A stretch of DNA of 64,000 nucleotides, taken from positions 1 through 64,000 of the forward strand of contig CACLST010000003.1 of the NCBI GenBank assembly GCA_902609675.1, in the 5' to 3' direction. Of the stretch, positions 20,940 to 30,012 are shown piece by piece (position 1 is the first letter of the stretch; each line of letters opens with the position of its first letter). Under the pieces are notes generated by a model. That model searched no databases. It had not been told where the DNA came from and worked only from the letters and a program-made list of their open reading frames with translations. A program made the translations under genes and the position numbers. The stretch comes from an uncultured Pelagibacteraceae bacterium. Lineage in GTDB: Bacteria; Pseudomonadota; Alphaproteobacteria; Pelagibacterales; Pelagibacteraceae.

Positions 20940-20954
20940 GAACTTTTATAGAAC
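20940..20954 (+). promoter_or_regulatory. Putative LexA operator (alphaproteobacterial SOS box, GAAC-N7-GAAC)
   Basis: Exact direct repeat GAAC-TTTTATA-GAAC, 22 nt upstream of the lexA ATG (20977) and about 5 nt downstream of a TATAAA -10-like element (20929-20934). Confidence 0.78.
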
Positions 20955-20976
20955 ATCTATGTACTTAATTTGTTCT

Positions 20977-21660
20977 ATGTTAACTAAAAAACAAAAAAAC
21001 CTGCTTCTCTTTATCAACAAAAAGTTAAGATCTACAGGTGTGTCCCCTTCATACGAGGAAATGAAACAATCTTTAAATTTAAAATCAAAATCTGGAATCC
21101 ACAGACTTATTAGTGCATTAGAAGAAAGAGGCTTCATTAAAAGATTAGCCCACAAAGCGAGAGCATTAGAAGTAATTAAGTTACCTGAAACTGCATCTGC
21201 AAACGATATTTATAACAGTTTTTCTCCAAGCGTTATTAAGGGAGGACTAGATGAGGAAAATTTAAATAATTCTAATGATACAGAAATCCCTGTTCTTGGA
21301 AAAATTGCTGCGGGAACTCCAGTTGAAGCAATACAGAATGAAGTTTCAAGAATTCCACTGCCAGCAAACATTGAAAAAGATGGAGAATTTTTTGGTTTAA
21401 AGGTCCAAGGGGATTCTATGATTGAAGCTGGAATTAATGATGGTGATACTGTTATTGTCAAAAAGGCAGATACTGCAGATAATGGAAAAATTGTAGTAGC
21501 TTTAATTGATGATCATGAGGCTATGTTGAAAAGAATTAGAAGAAAAGGTAAAACTGTTGCATTAGAAAGTGCAAATAGAAATTACGAAACAAAAATTTTT
21601 GGCCCAGATAGAGTGAAAGTTCAAGGAATTCTCGTATCTTTATATAGAAACTTTCAGTAA
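20977..21660 (+). CDS. lexA: LexA repressor/protease
   Basis: [54 protein letters not shown]; cleavage region [15 protein letters not shown] serine and AMLKR lysine. Start moved downstream from the track ORF (20926) because the SOS box lies inside that extension. Confidence 0.95.
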   Translation: MLTKKQKNLLLFINKKLRSTGVSPSYEEMKQSLNLKSKSGIHRLISALEERGFIKRLAHKARALEVIKLPETASANDIYNSFSPSVIKGGLDEENLNNSNDTEIPVLGKIAAGTPVEAIQNEVSRIPLPANIEKDGEFFGLKVQGDSMIEAGINDGDTVIVKKADTADNGKIVVALIDDHEAMLKRIRRKGKTVALESANRNYETKIFGPDRVKVQGILVSLYRNFQ

Positions 21661-21679
21661 AATAGTCTAAATAAATTCA

Positions 21680-23074
21680 ATGAAAAAAGTAGCAACTAGA
21701 TTTGCTCCTTCTCCTACCGGTCCTCTTCATATTGGTGGGGTAAGAACAGCTCTATTTAATTGGTTATATTCAAAAAATAAATCGGGTAAATTTTATTTAA
21801 GGATAGAAGATACTGATAAGGAAAGATCCAAAGAAGAACATAAAATTCAAATAATTAATTCTTTAAAATGGATGGGAATTGAACATGATGGTGAAGAGTA
21901 TATTCAATCAAAAATGATTGGTGAACACATAAATATTGCTAAAAAGTTGTTAGAAAATGGAAATGCATATAAATGTTATTGTAGTGCAGAGGAAATAGAG
22001 GAACAAAAGAAAAGAGCTAAACAAAAAAAAATTCCTTATGTGTATAATCGAAAATGGCGTGATATTTCTGAAGATCAAGCCCCAAGTGATATTAAGCCTG
22101 TTATAAGATTTAAAAGTAAAATAGAAGGCACTTCTCTGTTAAAAGACTTAGTTCAAGGGAACGTGGAGATTGAAAATAATACTATTGAGGATTTTATTAT
22201 TTTAAGAAATGACGAAACACCAACATATAATTTATCTGCGTCAGTTGATGATCATAATATGGAAATGACTCATATAATAAGAGGAGATGATCATAAAATT
22301 AATACTTTTAAACAAATACAGATATATGAAGCACTAGGATGGGATATTCCACAATTTGCTCATATACCTCTTATTCATACAATAGATGGTAAGAAATTAT
22401 CAAAAAGAGACAATGCCTCAACATTAGAAGATTACACAAAAATTGGGATTCTGCCTGAATCACTTAGAAATTACCTACTTAGGTTAGGATGGTCTTATAA
22501 AGATAAGGAAATTTTTAGCTTAGATGAAAGTATAAAACTTTTTAATTTAGAAGGAATAGGTAAATCACCTTCAAAACTTGATATGAGTAGAATTCTTTCT
22601 ATGAATGAATATTACATTAAAAATAGTGAAGAAAATACATTGTACAAAAAGTTAAAAGAATATTGTGAAATGTATAAAGAAAGAATTAAAGAAGATAAAG
22701 AAAATACAATAAAGAGCTCTTTAACATTTTTAAAAAATAAAGCAAAAACACTTGAGGATATATTTAACAATTCTAAATACATATTAAATGATAAAGTTAT
22801 TTTTAACAATAATGATAAAGAGTTGATAAACGATGAGGCAAAAAAAATAATAAATTTATTTAAAGAGAAGATTTCAGAATTAGAAGTTTTTGATAGAGAA
22901 AATTTAGAACAAATCATAAATGCGTTAATAAAATTGAATAATACAAATTTTAAGGGAATTGGGCAGCCATTACGAATAATGTTAACAGGATCTAAATTTG
23001 GTCCAGGAATATATGATATAATATTATCTCTTGGAAAAAGCGAGGTAATAAAAAGATTAGGAAATATAGGATAA
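21680..23074 (+). CDS. gltX: Glutamyl-tRNA synthetase
   Basis: TRFAPSPTGPLHIGGVRTALFNWL (HIGH-type) and DGKKLSKRD (KMSKS-type). Confidence 0.97.
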   Translation: MKKVATRFAPSPTGPLHIGGVRTALFNWLYSKNKSGKFYLRIEDTDKERSKEEHKIQIINSLKWMGIEHDGEEYIQSKMIGEHINIAKKLLENGNAYKCYCSAEEIEEQKKRAKQKKIPYVYNRKWRDISEDQAPSDIKPVIRFKSKIEGTSLLKDLVQGNVEIENNTIEDFIILRNDETPTYNLSASVDDHNMEMTHIIRGDDHKINTFKQIQIYEALGWDIPQFAHIPLIHTIDGKKLSKRDNASTLEDYTKIGILPESLRNYLLRLGWSYKDKEIFSLDESIKLFNLEGIGKSPSKLDMSRILSMNEYYIKNSEENTLYKKLKEYCEMYKERIKEDKENTIKSSLTFLKNKAKTLEDIFNNSKYILNDKVIFNNNDKELINDEAKKIINLFKEKISELEVFDRENLEQIINALIKLNNTNFKGIGQPLRIMLTGSKFGPGIYDIILSLGKSEVIKRLGNIG

Positions 23075-24187
23075 GATAATATTTGATGCTTCTTCAGACG
23101 AAGAGCTAGGAGAGGTCAAAGTTTCAAGAGTTTTTTTTATTTCATCTTTTTGTTTTGCAATTAAATCTGGTTTCTTTAGAAAATAGTAAACACTTTTAAA
23201 TATTTCCTCAGCATTACATTCAGATTGTATCAACTCTGGAATAACTTCTCTATTATTGATAATATTTATCATATTAACAAATTTTATATTTAATAGAAAT
23301 TTTGCTAAATAAAAATTAACAAAATTCATTTTATATATAATTATTGATGGAACATTCATTTTACAAACTTCCAAAGAAACTGTTCCAGATTTTACTACCG
23401 CAAATATTGATTTTTTTAAAACTGCAGTTTTAATTTTATCGTCATTAATAATTTCTAGATTTTGTATATGTTCTTTTGAAATATAACTTGATATAAGTTC
23501 TTTATTTTTATCAGTTCCATGAAATATGAAATTATAACTGGGATCCTTGATATTCATTTTTTTAATAAAATTAATTAGAATTGGCAAATGATGGTTTATC
23601 TCTGAAGTTCTGCTTCCAGGAAAAATTGATATAATTTTTTTTTTATCTAAAAATTGCTCTATTTGGACATTTTCATTAATTTTTTTATCTAATAATGGGT
23701 GGCCTACAAAAGTGTTGATTAGTTTTTCTTTATCAAAATATTTTTTTTCAAACCTAAAAAGTAATAAAATATGGTCTAAAAATTCCTTCATTTTCTTTAC
23801 CCTACCCTCTCTCCATGCCCAAACTTTAGGAGCAATAAAATGAATTGTTTTTATTTTTGGATTTTTTTCTTTTACTAGTTTTGCTACTCTTAGTGTAAAA
23901 TCGGGACTATCAACACTAAATAAAATATCTGGGTTAAATTTTAAGATTTCATTAACTGTATCTTTTATTTTACGTTTTATTTTAAAAAAATTTAATAAGA
24001 TATCTGTAAAAGCTATATAGGTTATTTCTTTTTGGTCATAGATTGTCTTTATACCTAATTTTTCCAAGTTTGTTCCACCAACACTTAAGAACTCTAAATC
24101 AGCTTTTTTTGTTATTATTTGCGATATTACTTCTGAGGCTAATTTATCCCCCGAAGGTTCACCTGTAAGAACAAAAATTTTTTTCAT
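23057..24187 (-). CDS. lpxB: Lipid-A-disaccharide synthase
   Basis: FVLTGEPSGDKLASEVI, PDFTLRVAKLVK, FIAPKVWAWREGRVKKM, IFPGSRTSEI. Confidence 0.96.
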   Translation of the reverse strand: MKKIFVLTGEPSGDKLASEVISQIITKKADLEFLSVGGTNLEKLGIKTIYDQKEITYIAFTDILLNFFKIKRKIKDTVNEILKFNPDILFSVDSPDFTLRVAKLVKEKNPKIKTIHFIAPKVWAWREGRVKKMKEFLDHILLLFRFEKKYFDKEKLINTFVGHPLLDKKINENVQIEQFLDKKKIISIFPGSRTSEINHHLPILINFIKKMNIKDPSYNFIFHGTDKNKELISSYISKEHIQNLEIINDDKIKTAVLKKSIFAVVKSGTVSLEVCKMNVPSIIIYKMNFVNFYLAKFLLNIKFVNMINIINNREVIPELIQSECNAEEIFKSVYYFLKKPDLIAKQKDEIKKTLETLTSPSSSSEEASNIILSYIS

Positions 24188-24975
24188 ATAGCAGTGAGAA
24201 AGAGTTTATTTTGATTAGCATATTTAATACAGGCTTCTTTATTTAATATAATATTTTGATTTGATTTAATAACAATTCCCTTGATGCCAACCTCATTACA
24301 ATCTTTAAATGTATCAATTCCTATTGTGGGTAAATCTACCCTTAGATCTTGTTTTGTTTTAGGTAGTTTTATTAAAATACCTTTTTTTATTTTGGATTTA
24401 GTAACAGATTTTATCATTTCTTTTGTGCCTTTTCTTGTTTCTCTAGAAATAATTTTATTGTCTCTAATAATCACTGCTTGTGTATGATTGTGCGAATTTA
24501 TTTTTTTTAATTCTTTAATTCCTTTAACTATCTCTTCCTTTTCAAATAAAGTTGGTCTAGTTTTTGTATAAATTCCTTTCTTTAATGTTAACTCTGAGTT
24601 AAAGGTATTTAATTTAATAACTTTAATTTTATTTTCAGACAAAATTTTAATTAAAACTTTTAATATTGCAGCGTCACCTTTTTTTGAAGCTTTAACTATT
24701 CTTGGAATATAAAATAAACCTCTTAAGTCTAATTTTAGTTTTGATATTTTAGGTTTAACTATATTTCCAGCAAATATGACCTTTTTACATTTTTGTGATT
24801 TAATAAGATTTATAATCTCTCCAAATTTACCTATATTAATAAAAAAACTATTCTTATTTTTTTTAAATTTGTTGTTTTTCGTAAGATCTATGATGAAATA
24901 TTTTATCTTCTTTTTCTCTATTTTTTTAATAATTTCATTTGGTAGATCTTTTTCTCCTAAAAAAAGTCCTATCAT
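24184..24975 (-). CDS. lpxI: UDP-2,3-diacylglucosamine pyrophosphatase LpxI-type (DUF1009)
   Basis: Fits the LpxI family by size, by the region KTKQDLRVDLPTIGIDTFKDCNEVGIKGIVIKSNQNIILNKEACIKYANQNKLFLTAI, and by its position between lpxA and lpxB. Confidence 0.87.
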   Translation of the reverse strand: MIGLFLGEKDLPNEIIKKIEKKKIKYFIIDLTKNNKFKKNKNSFFINIGKFGEIINLIKSQKCKKVIFAGNIVKPKISKLKLDLRGLFYIPRIVKASKKGDAAILKVLIKILSENKIKVIKLNTFNSELTLKKGIYTKTRPTLFEKEEIVKGIKELKKINSHNHTQAVIIRDNKIISRETRKGTKEMIKSVTKSKIKKGILIKLPKTKQDLRVDLPTIGIDTFKDCNEVGIKGIVIKSNQNIILNKEACIKYANQNKLFLTAI

Positions 24976-25757
24976 TATTTGTTAAGTGGAAGTGATATTG
25001 GTCGTTTTTTGTCTGAATTTATAAAATTAATAATTTTTTTAACAAATTCATTGTTTTTAAGATCATTATTAAGTTGTTCTATATTTTCTCTAAAACTTGA
25101 AGTTTTAAATATTATTTCATAAGCTAATTGAATTTTTTTTATATTATCATTTGAAACTTTCGATCTCCTCAATCCAATAATATTTAAACCCATTAAATTG
25201 TTTCTATTGCCCATTGATAAACCAAATGGAATTACATCGCTTAGAACACCAGTCATCCCTCCTATCATTGCTGACTCGCCTATTCTTGAAAACTGGTGAA
25301 TTGCACAGCTGCCACCAACGATTGCATTTTGTTCAATTGATACATGGCCTCCTACTTGAACATTGTTAGCTAGGACTATACCATCTGATATTTTACAATC
25401 GTGTGCTACATGACAATAAACCATAAATAAATTATTATCTCCTATTATGGTTATTCCACCACCCTGTTCTGTTCCTGGGTTTATATTAACATACTCTCTA
25501 AACTTATTGTTATTTCCTATAATTAATGAGTTTTTTTCACCTTTATATTTTAAATCTTGAGGAGGAGTTCCAATTGATGAAAAAGAATATATTTCATTAT
25601 CATTACCTATTTTTGTATTACCAATAATATTTACATGAGAATGTAAAAGTGTGTTAGTTCCTATTTCAACTTCTGGACCAATAATGCAATATGGTCCTAT
25701 CTCAACATTTTGTGAAATTTTTGCATTTTTATCAACTATAGATGTTTTATGGATCAC
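24975..25757 (-). CDS. lpxA: UDP-N-acetylglucosamine acyltransferase
   Basis: MIHKTSIVDKNAKISQNVEIGPYCIIGPEVEIG hexapeptide repeats; HVAHDCKI; GGHVSIEQNAIVGGSCAIHQFSRIGE. Confidence 0.96.
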   Translation of the reverse strand: MIHKTSIVDKNAKISQNVEIGPYCIIGPEVEIGTNTLLHSHVNIIGNTKIGNDNEIYSFSSIGTPPQDLKYKGEKNSLIIGNNNKFREYVNINPGTEQGGGITIIGDNNLFMVYCHVAHDCKISDGIVLANNVQVGGHVSIEQNAIVGGSCAIHQFSRIGESAMIGGMTGVLSDVIPFGLSMGNRNNLMGLNIIGLRRSKVSNDNIKKIQLAYEIIFKTSSFRENIEQLNNDLKNNEFVKKIINFINSDKKRPISLPLNK

Positions 25758-25812
25758 AGAGAATAAATAACAAATTTAATATTTAATACTTATCAACTAT
25801 TACTACTGATTA

Positions 25813-26259
25813 TTACTTTCTATCTACAATAGTTGCAGACCACTGTGCATCTGCCATTTTTTTATCACCAACAAATGCTGTCCCTTTATACTTCCATACT
25901 CTTCCATGCGATCTAATGGCTTCAATATTAAGTTCTAAGACACAATCAGGTATTACAGGATTTCTAAATCTTGCCCTTTCAATAGTCATCAAGAAAACCA
26001 ATTTGTTATCATAAGTGGATTTATCTAATCCATCAGCCGTTAAAGCAGCAGCAGCTTGCCCAAAAGCTTCAACAATCAAAACACCAGGCATTACAGGTTC
26101 TCCTGGAAAATGGCCATTCACAAAAAAACTGTTTTTTTTTACATTTACGATTGCTGTAGCTGAAAATAGCTTTTTGATATTTTTTAGTTCATCAATAAGA
26201 AGCATAGGTTCTCTGTGAGGCAATAATTCTTTTATTTGTTCTTTATTTAAATTAGTCAT
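25813..26259 (-). CDS. fabZ: 3-hydroxyacyl-ACP dehydratase FabZ
   Basis: LLPHREPMLLIDEL, VNGHFPGEPVMPGVLIVEAFGQAAAAL. Confidence 0.96.
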   Translation of the reverse strand: MTNLNKEQIKELLPHREPMLLIDELKNIKKLFSATAIVNVKKNSFFVNGHFPGEPVMPGVLIVEAFGQAAAALTADGLDKSTYDNKLVFLMTIERARFRNPVIPDCVLELNIEAIRSHGRVWKYKGTAFVGDKKMADAQWSATIVDRK

Positions 26260-26260
26260 T

Positions 26261-27232
26261 TTATTTATTTTCCTTTAAAAAGTTTCTAATATTTTTTGCA
26301 GGATATCCCATCACTTTGGTATTAGAAGGAATATTTTTGATAACACCACTTCCACCTCCAATTTGTACATTATCTCCAATTTTTAAATGTCCCGAAATAC
26401 CTGATTGACCACCTATCATCACGCCATTACCTATTAATGAACTGCCTGCAAATCCAACCTGTGCAGTTATTATACAGTTTTTTCCTATTTTCACGTTATG
26501 AGCAATATGTACCTGATTATCTAAAAATGTTCCATCACCTATAACTGTGTTTGATAGTGAACCTCTATCAATTGTGTTGTTGGAACCTACTTCAACATAA
26601 TTTCCAATCACTACAGCACCTATATGAGGATATCTAAAATTTTTTTGATTACCAGGATAGAAACCAAAACCTTTTTTGCCTACTATAGCTCCATCAAGTA
26701 TATTAGAGTAATTTCCAATAATAGCATTTTTGATTATAACATTGTTTCCTAGATTACAATTACTTCCTATTACTACGTCATGCTCAATTATACAGTTATG
26801 TCCAATAGAACAATTTTCTCCAATTTTAACATTTTTTCCAACAAGAATATTTTTGCCAATTTTAATGTTCGAATATTTTTTACGATTAATTGGTTTAAGG
26901 TTGAAATCTATTAAATCTTGAAGAGAATCGGGATAAAATAAAGTTGTAACTCTTGACACAGACAATAAAACATTTTGGACTTCTAAAATTTCAATATTAT
27001 TTGGTATTTTTTGTTTAAGTTTTCCATTAGTAATTATTAATTTTGAATTTGTATTCTTTAATGCATCTAAATACTTTGAAGAATGAAAAAACGACACATC
27101 ATCTTTTTTTGCTGAGTCCAATTCCTTAATATCATGAACTTTGAAATTATTTTTTTTTTTTTTTAGATTTAAAATATTTAAAATGTCATTAATTTTTATA
27201 TTATTTTTTTTTTTAAAAAAATTTATTTTCAT
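26261..27232 (-). CDS. lpxD: UDP-3-O-acylglucosamine N-acyltransferase
   Basis: Hexapeptide repeats; GKKGFGFYPGNQKNFRYPHIGAVVIGNYVEVGSNNTIDRGSLSNTVIGDGTFLDNQVHIAHNVKIG. Confidence 0.96.
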   Translation of the reverse strand: MKINFFKKKNNIKINDILNILNLKKKKNNFKVHDIKELDSAKKDDVSFFHSSKYLDALKNTNSKLIITNGKLKQKIPNNIEILEVQNVLLSVSRVTTLFYPDSLQDLIDFNLKPINRKKYSNIKIGKNILVGKNVKIGENCSIGHNCIIEHDVVIGSNCNLGNNVIIKNAIIGNYSNILDGAIVGKKGFGFYPGNQKNFRYPHIGAVVIGNYVEVGSNNTIDRGSLSNTVIGDGTFLDNQVHIAHNVKIGKNCIITAQVGFAGSSLIGNGVMIGGQSGISGHLKIGDNVQIGGGSGVIKNIPSNTKVMGYPAKNIRNFLKENK

Positions 27233-27233
27233 A

Positions 27234-27749
27234 TTAAAAGCTTAAAGAAATATTTTTATCATTAAGTAGAAAAATTATTTTCTCAGTTATATCTAATTTT
27301 TTTTTACCGACAATTATATTTTTCTTTGGCATTACAAGAGAAATTTCGTTTTTTTCGACAAAATTACTTATAATTGGGTTTAATATTTCAAGTATTTTTT
27401 TAGTATTTATAATTTTGATTTGGTTTAACTCTTCAATTATAACTTTTTTTTTTGATCTATAGTCTTGAATTTCTTGAGATAATACAGAAAGTCTTTTTTC
27501 AAATTCTTTTTTTTCAAGGATATTTTTTTGAGACAATAATAATTCTTCTTTTACGATTAAATCTTCCTCAATTTTTTTGAATTTTTGTATATTTTGATTA
27601 TTTATTTCTTGAAGATGATTATTAAGTTTTTCTCCTATTTTGGATTTATTGAGGATTAGATTAATATCAATATAAACAATTTTACTATAAGCGTTTGTAG
27701 CATTGAGATTAAGTAATAAAATTATAAATATCAAATAAACTTTATTCAT
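27234..27749 (-). CDS. OmpH/Skp-family periplasmic chaperone
   Basis: MNKVYLIFIILLLNLNATNAYSKIVYIDINLILNKSKIG signal peptide plus OmpH coiled coil; next to bamA. Start moved to 27749 (track ORF 27806 runs into bamA). Confidence 0.82.
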   Translation of the reverse strand: MNKVYLIFIILLLNLNATNAYSKIVYIDINLILNKSKIGEKLNNHLQEINNQNIQKFKKIEEDLIVKEELLLSQKNILEKKEFEKRLSVLSQEIQDYRSKKKVIIEELNQIKIINTKKILEILNPIISNFVEKNEISLVMPKKNIIVGKKKLDITEKIIFLLNDKNISLSF

Positions 27750-27750
27750 A

Positions 27751-30012
27751 TTAAAAAGATGTACCAATTCTAAATCTAAAAGACTCAGTTTTATCTGAAG
27801 GTTCACTCATTAAAGGAATTGCATAAGAAAAAGACAACGGACCAATTACTGTATACCAATTAATGGCCAATCCCGTGGCTGATCTTATGTCTGAAGATTC
27901 TAAAGAACTATCATAATCTACCTCTCTAAGAGTAGCTGCATCGAAAAATAAGCTTAAATCAATATTTTCGTTTTCAGTAAAAACAATAGGCACTGTGGTA
28001 TTTAAATTAATTGATGAACCAAAATTTCCACCAACATACTCGTCTCCATCCTTGGGACCAAACTTTCCTGTTTCAAAGCCACGGAGATTGCTGCTTGGTA
28101 TGTAAACTCTTTTTGAAACCCTCACATCATCATCAATTGAGTTAACTGATTTAAAAAAAAATCTTCCTGATAAAATTAAATTATCTGATAGAGAAATATA
28201 TTTTGAATATCTTAAAGCATTAACAATAGATAGATCATCAGAATAGATTGGCAGTTGTTGCTCGAAAGCCAACCTATATCCATCAGTTGGCTGAAAGTTT
28301 TGATCTAGTTTATTTAATATTAGACTATAAGACAACAAATTTTCAAGATAGTCTCCTTCTTGTTTTTTTTTATGCTCCGAAGCATTTGTCGAGGTTTCTA
28401 ATTTTTCATAATACAAAGAAACATCAAGATTAATGAATAAATCTGAATATTGTTCAAATCCGGTACCAATGCCTAATCCTGTTCTTGTTGTTTTAAAACC
28501 GCCTGTACTTAAAAAATCGGCAGATGTACTTTCAATGATTGTATTTAACGATCTATCAGTATTTCTAAAATTTGGGTTTACTACTGAAAATTTACCTTTA
28601 AGCTCATTTTCTGATACAGTAAGTTTAGTCGATAATTTTATGCCTCTTCCTAAATAATTATTTTCTTTTAAGCCTGCAGTTATGGTTGCTCCAGCAGTAC
28701 CAGTTCCAGCACCAGCAAATATTTCACCAGTTGGGCTCTCTTCAACCATTATGTCTATAATTTTTTTTTGTTTACCACTTTCTGAATTTTTAATATTTGG
28801 TTTAACAGTCTTAAATATACCTTTAGATTTGATATTATTAATAGATTTATCAAATAAAGTTTGATTAAAAGCATCACCCTCATCAACTATTAAAGAATTA
28901 CGAATTACTTTTTCATCTGTTATAAAGTTTCCAAAAACATTAATTTGCTCAATAAATGTTTTTTCTAAATCTTTAAATGTAAATTCAACATCAATTTTAT
29001 TATCATCTAAAAGTTTAAAATCATATCTAGTATCAACAAAAACAAACTCTTTTTGTAAAACGATATTATTAATTTCGTCCATTATATCATTTAGTCGTTT
29101 TTTAGAATATTTTTTATGTTTAATTTTATTGAGTTGTTTTTCTATTACCTTAAAATTTTCTTTATCAAAATTATTGTTTAGTTTTAATGAAATATCATTA
29201 AAAAAGAATTTCTCACCAGCATCTATATTAAAATTTAATTCAAAATATTTTTTATTTAAACTTTTTGCATATGAAGACTTGACATTAACTTTGTAATATC
29301 CTTTGTTTTGATAATATTCAGTCAACAAAAATTCGTCAAACTCAATCCTTTTTTCATCTAAATATTTATTCGAGGTTATAAATTTCCAAAATTTACCTTC
29401 CTCAGATCTAATTACATTTCTTAATTTAGTGTCTTTGAAAATTTTATTTCCTTGAAAATTTATGTTTTTAATTATCGCCCTATCGCCAAGATTGAAAATA
29501 TAAAAAATATCTACAGAATTATTTTGATAATTAATTATTTTAGTTTCGAGATCTGAAAAATAAAACCCATTAGACCTGATAATATTTATTAAAAGATTTT
29601 TCTGGTCTTGTATTTTATTAATTAAAAAAGGATACTTTTCAGTTTTTTTTGTAACATCCTCAATCTCTTTAATAATAGATTTATTTTTAATTCCTTTAAT
29701 ATATATATTTTGTATTATCGGATTTTCTGTGATTTTGATTTGAAGTACATTATTTTTTTTTTGCATTTGAATATCTTTAAAATAATCGGTTTTATAAAGC
29801 TCTTTAATAGATAAATTTAAGTCGTTCTCTGTTAGATCTGTGTTGGTTTTAAGACCTGAAAACATTAAAATAGTTTCAACAGATAGTCTTTTATTGCCTG
29901 TGATTATTATCTCATTGTAAATCTTTGCATGTGAAAAAGATATATTTGTGAAGAGATAAACAAATAAAAATAGATAAAATTTAAAGTTTTTAGTTATTAA
30001 AAAATTAATCAT
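27751..30012 (-). CDS. bamA: Outer-membrane protein assembly factor BamA (POTRA plus Omp85 barrel)
   Basis: Signal peptide, ITGNKRLSVETILMFSGL POTRA motif, C-terminal barrel with GFETGKFGPKDGDEYVGGN and final ...ESFRFRIGTSF. Confidence 0.95.
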   Translation of the reverse strand: MINFLITKNFKFYLFLFVYLFTNISFSHAKIYNEIIITGNKRLSVETILMFSGLKTNTDLTENDLNLSIKELYKTDYFKDIQMQKKNNVLQIKITENPIIQNIYIKGIKNKSIIKEIEDVTKKTEKYPFLINKIQDQKNLLINIIRSNGFYFSDLETKIINYQNNSVDIFYIFNLGDRAIIKNINFQGNKIFKDTKLRNVIRSEEGKFWKFITSNKYLDEKRIEFDEFLLTEYYQNKGYYKVNVKSSYAKSLNKKYFELNFNIDAGEKFFFNDISLKLNNNFDKENFKVIEKQLNKIKHKKYSKKRLNDIMDEINNIVLQKEFVFVDTRYDFKLLDDNKIDVEFTFKDLEKTFIEQINVFGNFITDEKVIRNSLIVDEGDAFNQTLFDKSINNIKSKGIFKTVKPNIKNSESGKQKKIIDIMVEESPTGEIFAGAGTGTAGATITAGLKENNYLGRGIKLSTKLTVSENELKGKFSVVNPNFRNTDRSLNTIIESTSADFLSTGGFKTTRTGLGIGTGFEQYSDLFINLDVSLYYEKLETSTNASEHKKKQEGDYLENLLSYSLILNKLDQNFQPTDGYRLAFEQQLPIYSDDLSIVNALRYSKYISLSDNLILSGRFFFKSVNSIDDDVRVSKRVYIPSSNLRGFETGKFGPKDGDEYVGGNFGSSINLNTTVPIVFTENENIDLSLFFDAATLREVDYDSSLESSDIRSATGLAINWYTVIGPLSFSYAIPLMSEPSDKTESFRFRIGTSF

